64,000 nt of DNA from Diogma glabrata (GCA_963693315.1 OY856186.1:138168439-138232438); one strand, 5' to 3'; counted from the first letter of the stretch, positions 37,679 to 48,021 are shown. Notes: generated from the sequence alone by a model not told the origin. A program made the numbers and translations.

Positions 37679-39217
37679 CACTCAGAGAGAAAAATAGTCA
37701 TATTTGACTATTTTCTAACTATTTTAATAGTCTGATTCGTGACCACTATTTTAGTAGTAACAAAATAATTAGAATGAACTATTTTATAGTTATAAATATT
37801 TTGATGAAAATATAACTTTTCTACAGTTAACTTTAACTATTAAAATAGCAAATGGATTTCGACTATTGAAATAATAAATTTTATCAATTTAACTAAAAGC
37901 ATATCGACTATTTTGTAGTAGATTTCGACTAGTAAAATAGTTATTTTTAACAGTTTTGCAACAAGCAAAACGACTATAACGATGTTGTAGTTAATTTCAA
38001 CTTTTAAAATAGTAAATTAAAAAACAGTAACTATTTCGTTGTTGGTTTTGTATGTAATGTTTTAATAAAATTATATTAATTTTTTACAAAAAGTACATAC
38101 ATCTACATATTTAATAAGGATGTAATATATACAAAAATTACAAAACTTATAAATAATTAATTTACATTCAAAATCTACTTATTACAATGTTTGCCCACAC
38201 TAATATTAATACAATTTTTTTATTGTATAATTCCTTCTTTTTTAATATTTCTATTATATTTTTTATTGTTAATTATATTAAAATCTTATTTTATCTTAAA
38301 TTTAGTATTTATTAGTATTAATTAGTATTAAATAATTAATATATTATATTATGCGTTCTAAATTAATATCTCAGAATAACCAATGCGATATTAAGTTCGA
38401 GGAATTTATGAACGTTCAATTAGTAATGTTTTCTATTTTGAATCAAATCCAACTAGTTTGTAAGATTTGAATTTCCAATTCATCCAATAGATCTCCGTTG
38501 TATGAAAGCAAGATATTTCCAATTAATTTTGCACGATCCACCCAGAGGTTTGCTTAAATGAAAAATAAATTATTAATAAATTAATCAAAATAATTTTCAA
38601 TTTTTAAAATCTTCATCAAAATTAGTATTTTTAATACTTCTAATACTACTTCGACAGAAAAAATCTGTAGGTAATAACCATAACAACAAATAACAAACTT
38701 ATAATATCATAAATAAATGAAACAATTAATGGCTAAATAAAACCAACAAAAATTGCTACTTTTAAATTAATTGACTTGGCTAATGTTCTTTACCAAAACA
38801 ATACATTAATAATTCACTTTAACTTTAATAAAAGCTTCTTATACTTACCAAGAAACTTTGAACAAAAACGTTTCAATTTCCAAGAGAACAAAAACTGGAA
38901 AAGCTTATCATTGTTTTCGGTGATATTGGTCCAACCGCATCGGAGTTGATTTTGGCGACTTCATATTTGCCGCCATCACTAAATATATTTAATTTTAAAT
39001 GTTTGAACTACAAACAAAAAAATATATTCATATAAACAAATTAATTTAATGAAACACAAAATACATAGATGCTTACTTCTAATAGTTCGTTTCAATTATT
39101 CTATTATTAATTTTAACAATTTTCAAAATAAACGTAGTTAAAAAAAGTCAAACATCAAATTTAGAACTATAATAACTATTAGAAATAGTCAAAAACCAAC
39201 AACTTTTATCTCAGAGT
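37679..39217. mobile_element. 1.5-kb element with 8-bp target duplication inside hAT-D
   Basis: Starts CACTCAGAGAGAAAAATAG; its right end, inverted, reads ACTCTGAGATAAAAG. The flanking sequence is tatggttg (37671-37678) on the left and tatggtg from 39218 on the right, a duplication with one lost T. It interrupts the hAT-D reading frame. Similar ends (CACTCTAAGAAAAAA) occur at 62451-63507. The interior is rich in ctattttaatagt-type motifs and holds a possible two-exon minus-strand frame. Superfamily uncertain; an 8-bp duplication suits hAT or P-like elements. Confidence 0.7.
38443..38960 (-). CDS. Possible two-exon frame inside the 1.5-kb element
   Basis: An open minus-strand segment from about 38960 to 38849 is followed by a strong splice donor (CTTG|GTAAGTAT). 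An acceptor (CATTTAAG|C) at 38553 leads into an open exon to a stop at 38443. The join keeps one frame (KLKRFCSKFL on to ANLWVDRAKLIGN, then DLLDELEIQ). The residues look protein-like rather than AT noise. I do not recognise the family and see no start codon for exon 1, so upstream exons would be needed. Tentative. Confidence 0.3.
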
Positions 39218-40589
39218 TATGGTGAGTCTATAATAACGGCAACTTCTTTGGAATTTTAGAGCTTATTAGTCACTATGATCCCTTGCTACGTGATCATTTA
39301 GAAAAAGTAAGAACTGCCCAGCAAGCTCAGCATCGTTTACAAGTTCATTATTCTTACCACCAGAAATCCAAAACGAGTTGATTTAGCAATGCGCTAGCCA
39401 TGTAGAATCAGTAATTCAAGCTGAAAAAAAATGCTAAAAACTATGTTATTCTTATTGATGCAACTTCTGATTCTTCACATGGGGAACAAACTAGCTTTAT
39501 TTTGCGTTACCTTCGTTTAGATCAGAAAAACAAAACTTACGTAGTCGAAGAAAAAATTTTAAGTTTTGTTGATTCTGAAAAAAATACTCTATACCTTTAC
39601 ATGACTATCAAGGACAAGCAGGCAATATGACTATCAAGGACACACAGGCAACATGAAAGGTGAATACAAAGGTACGCAATTTTAGATTTTTAGAGAAAAC
39701 TCATATGTAGTGCATTCCCCTTGTCAAGATCACAGTCTGGAGTTTACCCTGTCGATAGGTGTTCTAACGCTGTAACAGTTTTTGGAATAATTCAAAAATG
39801 TTACAACTTATTTTGCAGCAGTCCTAAAAGATGGGCAATTTAAAAAAACAATATTCCGCAGTCACTACAAAAGCTATCTGACACGCGATGGTCAGCTAGA
39901 ATTGATGCTGTTAGACCTTTTGCAAAACTTTGTCCATAACTAATAAATGCTATAAAATATCTTGAAGACCTATAAATAACAGCAGAAACTCATCAAAACA
40001 TCATTGAAATTAAAAAATCCATTAGTAAATTTACCTGTTTATTAGTGGCATCAATAAAGTTTAAAATAATGAAAGTTTTTCATGAGAGCTGTTCAAACAA
40101 CAATAAATGTTGAAATTAAAAATCTGTAGTCTTTTCGCAGAACTGCAAGTTTTAAGAAATCAATGGAATGCCATCTTGAGGGAAAGTAAATTGGTGGCAA
40201 ATGGGTTACATATTTCTTCTTCTTTGCCTATAAGTATAAAAAAAGAAAACGGCCAAGAGAAGAATTTATTTAATAATATGCAAAGAGAAGAGAAGAATTT
40301 ATTTAATAATATGCAAAAATATAATAACATTTTGAATCTAATTTGGAAATTAGTGACATTCCTTGGTACCACTAGTACTGAATATCACATCATAAATGAT
40401 TTAATATCCGACAGCCAATACGGTTTTCGAAACCAAAGATCAACTACCGATCTATTAAACTATGTAGCGCATTGTTGGAACAGCATACTTGATAAAGGTT
40501 GTGAAACATACGTTATCGTATAAGAACTGAATCTAAAAAATTATGGTGCAAATTATGAAACTTTTTGCAATCCATACAATTTTAGAGCG

Positions 40590-40666
40590 ATCTAGTTTCG
40601 AACCAATGAGAAAATTTTTAAACTTTAAAAAAGTTTATCATTCTCATCAGGGCTAGCCGACTAGAT
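40590..40666 (-). ncRNA. Hammerhead ribozyme-like motif 1
   Basis: On the minus strand: stem III ATCTAGT, cleavage triplet GTC, stem I GGC/GCC closed by TA, core CTGATGA, a stem II hairpin, then GAAA and ACTAGAT closing stem III with 7 bp. All core positions of the family consensus are present. Stem I is very short, so it may act best as a dimer. Activity is inferred, not shown. Confidence 0.65.
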
Positions 40667-41045
40667 AAACTCTACCAAAAAATGTTAACGCTAATGATTA
40701 TAAACCAAAAATTAGGTTACAACTCTAGCGAAGTGTAAAAACAAAAAATTTACATAAACATACATTTAATAAATTCAGGTTTAGTCAATTAATTTCTCTG
40801 GTGATCACTGTTTTGTTATACTCTAGATTTTCTAGTATTGAATAACAAAATTGTATCTGTGAGAAGAAGATGACTAGTCTTCACTTGTGTCTATTGACAC
40901 ATGATCAACAATTAATTCAGTAAATTATTTGTGATGTAACATCACCCCGATGGAAAATCTCCCATCAAGAATAATATAAGAACTGAATCTAAAAAATTAT
41001 GGTGCAAATTATGAAACTTTTTGCAATCCATACAATTTTAGAGCG

Positions 41046-41122
41046 ATCTAGTTTCGAACCAATGAGAAAATTTTTAAACTTTAAAAAAGTTTATCATTCT
41101 CATCAGGGCTAGCCGACTAGAT
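41046..41122 (-). ncRNA. Hammerhead ribozyme-like motif 2
   Basis: Copy of motif 1, exactly 456 bp further on, same orientation, core unchanged. Confidence 0.65.
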
Positions 41123-41500
41123 AAACTCTACCAAAAAATGTTAACGCTAATGATTATAAACCAAAAATTAGGTTACAACTCTAGCGAAGTGTAAAAACAA
41201 AAAATTTACATAAACATACATTTAATAAATTCAGGTTTAGTCAATTAATTTCTCTGGTGATCACTGTTTTGTTATACTCTAGATTTTCTAGTATTGAATA
41301 ACAAAATTGTATCTGTGAGAAGAAGATGACTAGTCTTCACTTGTGTCTATTGACACATGATCAACAATTAATTCAGTAAATTATTTGTGATGTAACATCA
41401 CCCCGATGGAAAATCTCCCATCAAGAATAATATAAGAACTGAATCTAAAAAATTATGGTGCAAATTATGAAACTTTTTCAATCCATACAATTTTAGAGCG

Positions 41501-41577
41501 ATCTAGTTTCGAACCAATGAGAAAATTTTTAAACTTTAAAAAAGTTTATCATTCTCATCAGGGCTAGCCGACTAGAT
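41501..41577 (-). ncRNA. Hammerhead ribozyme-like motif 3
   Basis: Same core. The unit has a one-base deletion upstream (cttttt followed directly by caatcc), so the spacing from motif 2 is 455. Confidence 0.65.
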
Positions 41578-41956
41578 AAACTCTACCAAAAAATGTTAAC
41601 GCTAATGATTATAAACCAAAAATTAGGTTACAACTCTAGCGAAGTGTAAAAACAAAAAATTTACATAAACATACATTTAATAAATTCAGGTTTAGTCAAT
41701 TAATTTCTCTGGTGATCACTGTTTTGTTATACTCTAGATTTTCTAGTATTGAATAACAAAATTGTATCTGTGAGAAGAAGATGACTAGTCTTCACTTGTG
41801 TCTATTGACACATGATCAACAATTAATTCAGTAAATTATTTGTGATGTAACATCACCCCGATGGAAAATCTCCCATCAAGAATAATATAAGAACTGAATC
41901 TAAAAAATTATGGTGCAAATTATGAAACTTTTTGCAATCCATACAATTTTAGAGCG

Positions 41957-42033
41957 ATCTAGTTTCGAACCAATGAGAAAATTTTTAAACTTTAAAAAAG
42001 TTTATCATTCTCATCAGGGCTAGCCGACTAGAT
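41957..42033 (-). ncRNA. Hammerhead ribozyme-like motif 4
   Basis: Last copy in the left arm, inside the partial unit just before the inversion point. Confidence 0.65.
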
Positions 42034-42351
42034 AAACTCTACCAAAAAATGTTAACGCTAATGATTATAAACCAAAAATTAGGTTACAACTCTAGCGAAG
42101 TGTAAAAACAAAAAATTAGGTTAAAAATTAAAAATTAGGACTAGTCATCTTCTTCTCACAGATACAATTTTGTTATTCAATATTAGAAAATCTAGAGTAT
42201 AACAAAACAGTGATCACCAGAGAAATTAATTGACTAAACCTGAATTTATTAAATGTATGTTTATGTAAATTTTTTGTTTTTACACTTCGCTAGAGTTGTA
42301 ACCTAATTTTTGGTTTATAATCATTAGCGTTAACATTTTTTGGTAGAGTTT

Positions 42352-42428
42352 ATCTAGTCGGCTAGCCCTGATGAGAATGATAAACTTTTTTAAAGTTTAA
42401 AAATTTTCTCATTGGTTCGAAACTAGAT
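42352..42428 (+). ncRNA. Hammerhead ribozyme-like motif 5
   Basis: First plus-strand copy. Stem III 5' strand 42352-42358, cleavage base C 42359, stem I 42360-42367, CTGATGA 42368-42374, stem II from G 42375 to C 42418 with an 8-bp hairpin at 42381-42399, GAAA 42419-42422, stem III 3' strand 42422-42428. An alternative pairing of 42371-42377 with 42406-42412 would hide the core, so folding may be in competition. Confidence 0.68.
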
Positions 42429-42807
42429 CGCTCTAAAATTGTATGGATTGCAAAAAGTTTCATAATTTGCACCATAATTTTTTAGATTCAGTTCTTATAT
42501 TATTCTTGATGGGAGATTTTCCATCGGGGTGATGTTACATCACAAATAATTTACTGAATTAATTGTTGATCATGTGTCAATAGACACAAGTGAAGACTAG
42601 TCATCTTCTTCTCACAGATACAATTTTGTTATTCAATACTAGAAAATCTAGAGTATAACAAAACAGTGATCACCAGAGAAATTAATTGACTAAACCTGAA
42701 TTTATTAAATGTATGTTTATGTAAATTTTTTGTTTTTACACTTCGCTAGAGTTGTAACCTAATTTTTGGTTTATAATCATTAGCGTTAACATTTTTTGGT
42801 AGAGTTT

Positions 42808-42884
42808 ATCTAGTCGGCTAGCCCTGATGAGAATGATAAACTTTTTTAAAGTTTAAAAATTTTCTCATTGGTTCGAAACTAGAT
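42808..42884 (+). ncRNA. Hammerhead ribozyme-like motif 6
   Basis: Identical in core to motif 5, 456 bp downstream. Confidence 0.65.
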
Positions 42885-43263
42885 CGCTCTAAAATTGTAT
42901 GGATTGCAAAAAGTTTCATAATTTGCACCATAATTTTTTAGATTCAGTTCTTATATTATTCTTGATGGGAGATTTTCCATCGGGGTGATGTTACATCACA
43001 AATAATTTACTGAATTAATTGTTGATCATGTGTCAATAGACACAAGTGAAGACTAGTCATCTTCTTCTCACAGATACAATTTTGTTATTCAATACTAGAA
43101 AATCTAGAGTATAACAAAACAGTGATCACCAGAGAAATTAATTGACTAAACCTGAATTTATTAAATGTATGTTTATGTAAATTTTTTGTTTTTACACTTC
43201 GCTAGAGTTGTAACCTAACTTTTGGTTTATAATCATTAGCGTTAACATTTTTTGGTAGAGTTT

Positions 43264-43340
43264 ATCTAGTCGGCTAGCCCTGATGAGAATGATAAACTTT
43301 TTTAAAGTTTAAAAATTTTCTCATTGGTTCGAAACTAGAT
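43264..43340 (+). ncRNA. Hammerhead ribozyme-like motif 7
   Basis: Identical in core. The unit differs outside the motif by one base (cctaacttttgg instead of cctaatttttgg). Confidence 0.65.
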
Positions 43341-43719
43341 CGCTCTAAAATTGTATGGATTGCAAAAAGTTTCATAATTTGCACCATAATTTTTTAGATT
43401 CAGTTCTTATATTATTCTTGATGGGAGATTTTCCATCGGGGTGATGTTACATCACAAATAATTTACTGAATTAATTGTTGATCATGTGTCAATAGACACA
43501 AGTGAAGACTAGTCATCTTCTTCTCACAGATACAATTTTGTTATTCAATACTAGAAAATCTAGAGTATAACAAAACAGTGATCACCAGAGAAATTAATTG
43601 ACTAAACCTGAATTTATTAAATGTATGTTTATGTAAATTTTTTGTTTTTACACTTCGCTAGAGTTGTAACCTAATTTTTGGTTTATAATCATTAGCGTTA
43701 ACATTTTTTGGTAGAGTTT

Positions 43720-43796
43720 ATCTAGTCGGCTAGCCCTGATGAGAATGATAAACTTTTTTAAAGTTTAAAAATTTTCTCATTGGTTCGAAACTAGAT
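43720..43796 (+). ncRNA. Hammerhead ribozyme-like motif 8
   Basis: Identical in core, 456 bp after motif 7. Confidence 0.65.
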
Positions 43797-44175
43797 CGCT
43801 CTAAAATTGTATGGATTGCAAAAAGTTTCATAATTTGCACCATAATTTTTTAGATTCAGTTCTTATATTATTCTTGATGGGAGATTTTCCATCGGGGTGA
43901 TGTTACATCACAAATAATTTACTGAATTAATTGTTGATCATGTGTCAATAGACACAAGTGAAGACTAGTCATCTTCTTCTCACAGATACAATTTTGTTAT
44001 TCAATACTAGAAAATCTAGAGTATAACAAAACAGTGATCACCAGAGAAATTAATTGACTAAACCTGAATTTATTAAATGTATGTTTATGTAAATTTTTTG
44101 TTTTTACACTTCGCTAGAGTTGTAACCTAATTTTTGGTTTATAATCATTAGCGTTAACATTTTTTGGTAGAGTTT

Positions 44176-44252
44176 ATCTAGTCGGCTAGCCCTGATGAGA
44201 ATGATAAACTTTTTTAAAGTTTAAAAATTTTCTCATTGGTTCGAAACTAGAT
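44176..44252 (+). ncRNA. Hammerhead ribozyme-like motif 9
   Basis: Last copy, in the partial unit that ends at the right target duplication. Confidence 0.65.
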
Positions 44253-44577
44253 CGCTCTAAAATTGTATGGATTGCAAAAAGTTTCATAATTTGCACCATA
44301 ATTTTTTAGATTCAGTTCTTATATTATTCTTGATGGGAGATTTTCCATCGGGGTGATGTTACATCACAAATAATTTACTGAATTAATACGTTATCGCTTT
44401 AGACATCTCCAAGGCATTCGACCGAGTCTGGCATGCCAACTTAATCAATAAGCTCGTTGCGTACGGTTTTCATCCCAATGTTGTGAAGCTGATTCAAAAT
44501 TTTCTATCCAACCGATACATCTCGGTAACCTTAAACGGATTTTCGTCTGAGTCTAAACTAATTAAAGCTAGTGTACC

Positions 44578-45240
44578 GTAAAATACGGACTGAGGGTCCA
44601 ATATTTTTTATCTTATGGTGCTGAAAAGTACCGTTGTTGTTCTGATTTTGATTTTGGTTCATGTTTATTTTTTTTTTGTATCACAGCCAAGAGTTCGAAA
44701 TGAAATATTTGGCTACCAAGTTGAAATAGACTATTCGCGTAACCCAGGATGTAGCACGAGGAGCTTGTCTATTAACACACCCCAATGGGCTTTACCCAAC
44801 CTGGTTTCGATTTGCCACGTCATACCTGGACTACACTAAACCGAATAAGAACGAATCATGGACGTTGTGCCGATTCTTTCTGCAAGTGGGGCATTTCAGA
44901 GTCCCCTCAATGTGACTGTGGAGCTCTTCAACAAACCATAAAACACATTGCAACTGTGTGTCCAATTCGACGATACGATGGCAACATCGCAGATATCCAT
45001 TTGGCAACGCCCGATGTAGTAACATGGATAGACTCACACGATGTAAACATCTAATGTTCAAATGTACTGCCCAATGTTCAAATATTTTTACTTTTTAACT
45101 AACAACGCGCAATCAAATTGATTGTAAGCTCATTTAATGTGTATCCATGTTTTGTTTTAGGTAGATTTTATAGAAAAATCTACCTTTTAAAGTTTTATTT
45201 TTTAATGTGTCATAAAAACCATACGCTAAATAAAAGAACC
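44578..45240 (+). pseudogene. LINE family 2 fragment with inverted 5' end
   Basis: The part 44578-44745 is the reverse complement of the 5' region at 63513-63685, while 44750-45054 is plus-strand 3' coding: PGFDLPRHTWTTLNRIRTNH, then a Cys-rich CDCGALQQTIKHIATVCP segment typical of the C-terminal end of such LINE proteins, and WIDSHDVNI before the stop. The 3' UTR ends in aaataaaaga at about 45240. The 5' piece inverted onto the 3' piece with the middle deleted is the hallmark of twin-primed LINE insertion. It disrupts the family-1 GVPQGS block; only acc is repeated at the borders. Confidence 0.8.
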
Positions 45241-46116
45241 TCAAGGCTCAGTATTGTCCCCAACCCTATTTTTGATTTATGTCAACGAATTGTTGGAAAT
45301 CACCAGCAACCCAATAAATAGTTTTGCAGATGATAGTACTCTGCACAAGTCGTTCGAGCCCCTTCCTTCAAAAGGTTAAATGCACGAACGAATTAATCCT
45401 GCCCAAAGAGACGCTGCCATAAACGTGAACATAGATCTTAATTGAGTCACCAACTGGGGTGACCAAAACCTTGTCGATTTCAACTCTACGAAAACACAGC
45501 TATTGATTGTTTCCAGATTAAAGACTGAGTTCCCCAAAGATATTTTATTCAGTATGTGTGATGAACCAATAGGTGAACGTAAAATCATTCGTTTATTGGG
45601 TGTCACAGTTTTAAATGACCTACTCTGGAACGATCATGTAATGGCGATGGCAAAAAGCGCGTCTAAAAAACTCGGCCTCCTAAATGGATGCAAAAAATTT
45701 TTCACTCCATACCAATTGCTCCATGTCTATAAGTCCTATATATGTCCCTGTATGGAGTACTGTTGTCAAGTTTGGGGTGCTACCTCTGATTCCATCTTGG
45801 CCCTCTTGGACTCTGTTCAAAAGCGGGCTATACGTATTGTGGGTGATCCAACTTTGACATCAAAACTTGATTCCCTAAAACATCGTCGCGCTGTTGCTGA
45901 CCTCGTTGTTTTTTACAAATATCGTCATCAACAGTGCTCAGATGAAATCAGCGGCAAACTTATTCTTACCCCCGTTCCACTTGGCAATCGGCTGCCGCAA
46001 CAGGTGAAACGGTAAAGATCCCGCGCTGTCATACTGGCAGATCGGAGAGAGACTTCTTTGTCTGAACTGCGTACAAATGGAATAGCTTGCCGTAACCCTT
46101 AGGGTGGCTTCAACCC

Positions 46117-46683
46117 GCAAAAAGCGCGTCTAAAAAACTCGGCCTCCTAAATAGATGCAAAAAATTTTTCACTCCATACCAATTGCTCCATCTTTATTAG
46201 TCCTATATCCGTCCCTGTATGGAATACTGTTGTCAATTTTGGGGTGCTGCCTCTGATTCCATCTTGGCCCTCTTGGACTCTGTTCAAAAACGGGCTATAC
46301 GAATTGTGGATGATCGAAATTTGACATCAAAACTTGATTCCCTACAACATCGTCGCGCTGTTGCTGACCTCGTTGTTTTTTACAAATATCGTCATCAACA
46401 GTGCTCAGATGAAATCAGCGGCATCATGCCTCAAACTTATTCTTACCCCCGTTCCACTTGGCGATCGGCTGCCGGAACAGGTGAAACGGTAAAGATCCCG
46501 CGCTGTCATACTGGCAGATCGCAGAGAGACTTCTTTGTTCGAACTGCGTACAAATGGAATAGTTTGCCGGAACCCTTAGTCTCAGGTGGCTTCAACCCGC
46601 AGAAGTTTAAAAAAAGCGTTAAGCGTGAAGCGTTAAGCGTTGTGACACATATTCTAAACCCTATTACACAACACATTTTATTT
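46117..46683 (+). repeat. Partial tandem duplication of LINE family-1 3' coding
   Basis: From AAAAAGCGCGTCTAAAAAAC at 46117 the sequence repeats the part that starts at about 45650, through MEYCCQFWGAAS and IMPQTYSYPRST to FFVRTAYKWNSLPEP. The first copy is cut near 46105. Either a local duplication or two adjacent truncated insertions with one shared tail. Confidence 0.75.
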
Positions 46684-46701
46684 AAAAAAAAAAAAAAAAA
46701 T

Positions 46702-47049
46702 AGTATATAAGGTGCGGTGCATTGCAATATATATTTTGTGCTTGATGAGTTTTAGTTTGTTAAAAGTAAGTTTTGTACCTTTTGTTACTTCAAACAGCTA
46801 CAATACAATTTTTAAATTTAAATGATATGAAATAATGCATAAAAAAGAGAAAAGAGAAAGAAGACACAAAAAAATATAAATAGTAAAAAATTAAGATTCT
46901 TTGAATTTAATTAAACTACAGGATTGAATAAGAAATTTACATCACTCAAACTCATAAGACATTTTTTACATCACTAAGAAACTTGGATAATATGACTTCC
47001 GTCTAGGCGCTGTACATAAATTCTAGGCGCTGTACATAAATAGGATCTG
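46702..47049. other. AT-rich spacer with a small tandem duplication
   Basis: Nothing coding. At 47006-47043 the segment ctaggcgctgtacataaa is present twice in direct repeat. Confidence 0.6.
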
Positions 47050-48021
47050 GTGAAGTATTGTTTCTAAGCACGTGGTATTATAAAGCGACTAGCATTTCGT
47101 AAATTACTGTTATTATTACGAAAAGATCCAGATCTTCTAAAAAAAATGTTTAAAACTTTATATACATAAAAATGCCTTAGTGGTAATGTGCTGGCTTGCT
47201 GAAAAAGTGGAAAGCTGTGCTCCATTTTTTTTCCTTGATATGATTCTGATAGCATGTTTTTGTAATATTACAGCTGGTTTGATATTGCACAAGTACGCAC
47301 CGCCCGAACAAGCTAGCCCGTACTCTAGCTTTGAATGAATTAGTGCAAAGTAAAAATCTTTAATGACGTCATGAGGGCATATTTGGTTTAGATTGTAAAG
47401 ATTCCTGATTGGAAATTTCAGTGATTTTTTTCAAAAGGGAGACATGTTCTTCCATGCCTAAGCATTTATAAAAAGGTTCGCATACAATATTAATACACTG
47501 ATCGTTACAGTTATTGGTTTTATTGGTTACACAATATAATGAGTTATGAGTTACTTTAGGTTTAAGTTAGATGATAGGGTTTTTGCAATACTAAATTTCG
47601 TATTTAGTCTTTGTACTGAGGACAATCGAGTGTATTTGAAACCATTGCCGAAGAATTTTTAGATCATTTTTCATATCTTCAATCAGCTCGGTATTATTAT
47701 TACTCTCATACAATAAAGAAGTATCATCTGCAAAAGCTGTTACCTTCCCTTTAAAATAAGGAACAAGAACTGACCCTTGTGGAACTCCAATGTTAGAATA
47801 ACAAATTTCACTATATATGTTATCAAGAAATGCTCTCTATGTGGTCTGTTAGATAAATCTAATTTTAACCAATTGTATACTACACCCCTGAAGCTTGCAT
47901 CCCAGAGTTTTGACAAGAGGATTGAATGGTAAACCATATGAAAGGCATTAGTAATATCTATGAATTTTTTCTGTATACGTTGCGGCAAAAAATCTTTTGG
48001 ACAAGTTCGCGAATTGGCCAT
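47050..48021 (-). pseudogene. LINE family C reverse transcriptase, 3' part
   Basis: Read from 48021 down: DITNAFHMVYHSILLSKLWD (RT motif with D), WLKLDLSNRPH, IGVPQGS-like sequence broken near 47770, then FADDTSLLYES (47715-47740) as the active site. Then comes a decayed thumb and a C-terminal tail with LIHSKLEYGLACSGGAYL (47280-47350) and RNASRFIIPRA (47064-47100). At least three frame changes. It differs from families 1 and 2 and from the CR1-like element. Probably another Jockey/CR1-superfamily LINE. Confidence 0.8.

Larger units (their letters stand above)
26398..40385 (+). mobile_element. hAT-D, ZMYM1-like hAT carrying several insertions
   Basis: The left end begins CAGGCCTGACAAGAGGGG at 26398, followed by GC-rich gaccgggcccggctc as in hAT ends; the 8 bp before it are attatacc. 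Its transposase fragments start near 37180 and run to about 40385 on the plus strand. An LTR element (26943-36970) and a 1.5-kb element (37679-39217) are inserted in it, and a LINE joins at about 40390. No right end was found; the boundary given is the last recognisable coding. Confidence 0.65.
37180..40385 (+). pseudogene. ZMYM1-like hAT transposase of hAT-D, interrupted and decayed
   Basis: The N-terminal TTF-type zinc-finger region reads KINTWFSRDRLNEPFPTSLL and DWLFWSSNKDAFYCLPC at 37215-37375. The reading reaches GQKAIW at 37675, where the element 37679-39217 is inserted. It then resumes with NNGNFFGILELISHYDPLL (39235), YVILIDATSDSSHGEQTSF (39440-39500) with the first catalytic Asp, and LSDTRWSARIDAV (39865-39910) in another frame, ending with a KENGQ-containing hinge at about 40245. 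Many stops and frameshifts. Same subfamily as the hAT-B transposase but clearly diverged. The C-terminal dimerisation region is missing; LINE family 1 sequence begins at about 40390. Confidence 0.85.
40519..44385. mobile_element. Retrozyme-like array: 456-bp units in head-to-head arrangement, each with a hammerhead motif
   Basis: Units start at 40521, 40977, 41433 and 41888 (tAAGAACTGAATC), giving three full units and one partial in one orientation. At 42118-42139 there is a short filler, and from 42140 the same unit runs inverted with anchors at 42140, 42596, 43052, 43508 and 43964: four full units plus a partial to 44385. Copies differ by only a few bases. An 11-bp target duplication atacgttatcg flanks the array (40508-40518 and 44386-44396), and removing the array restores the LINE reading frame. 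There is no open frame of 60 codons anywhere in it. Each unit holds a 77-nt segment with the conserved hammerhead ribozyme core. The layout fits rolling reverse transcription of a circular RNA with twin priming. Confidence 0.85.
40392..46701 (+). pseudogene. LINE family 1, 5'-truncated copy split by two insertions
   Basis: RT coding starts abruptly at LISDSQYGFRNQRSTTDLL (40395-40450). It is cut at 40518 by the 456-bp-unit array and resumes at 44386 with IALDISKAFDRVWHANLI. A LINE family-2 fragment (44578-45240) then cuts it within the GVPQGS block. It resumes with GSVLSP-like sequence and SFADDSTLHKS (45320), through RLLGVTV, AKSASKKLGLLNG and YICPCMEYCCQVWGA. Near 46100 part of the 3' coding is repeated, and the copy ends in an A-tail at 46684-46701. 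Several stops and frameshifts. The reverse transcriptase would be of the Jockey/CR1 superfamily. Confidence 0.9.

Noticed and set aside
40519..44385. CRISPR array or satellite DNA
   Set aside because: Whole 456-bp units repeat without variable spacers, the genome is eukaryotic, and the 11-bp target duplication with the inversion points to one insertion and not a centromeric satellite field.
40519..44385. Assembly or sequencing palindrome artefact
   Set aside because: The two arms have unequal lengths, different breakpoints and a filler joint, and the array is bounded by a target duplication that restores the LINE frame. Long reads should still confirm it.
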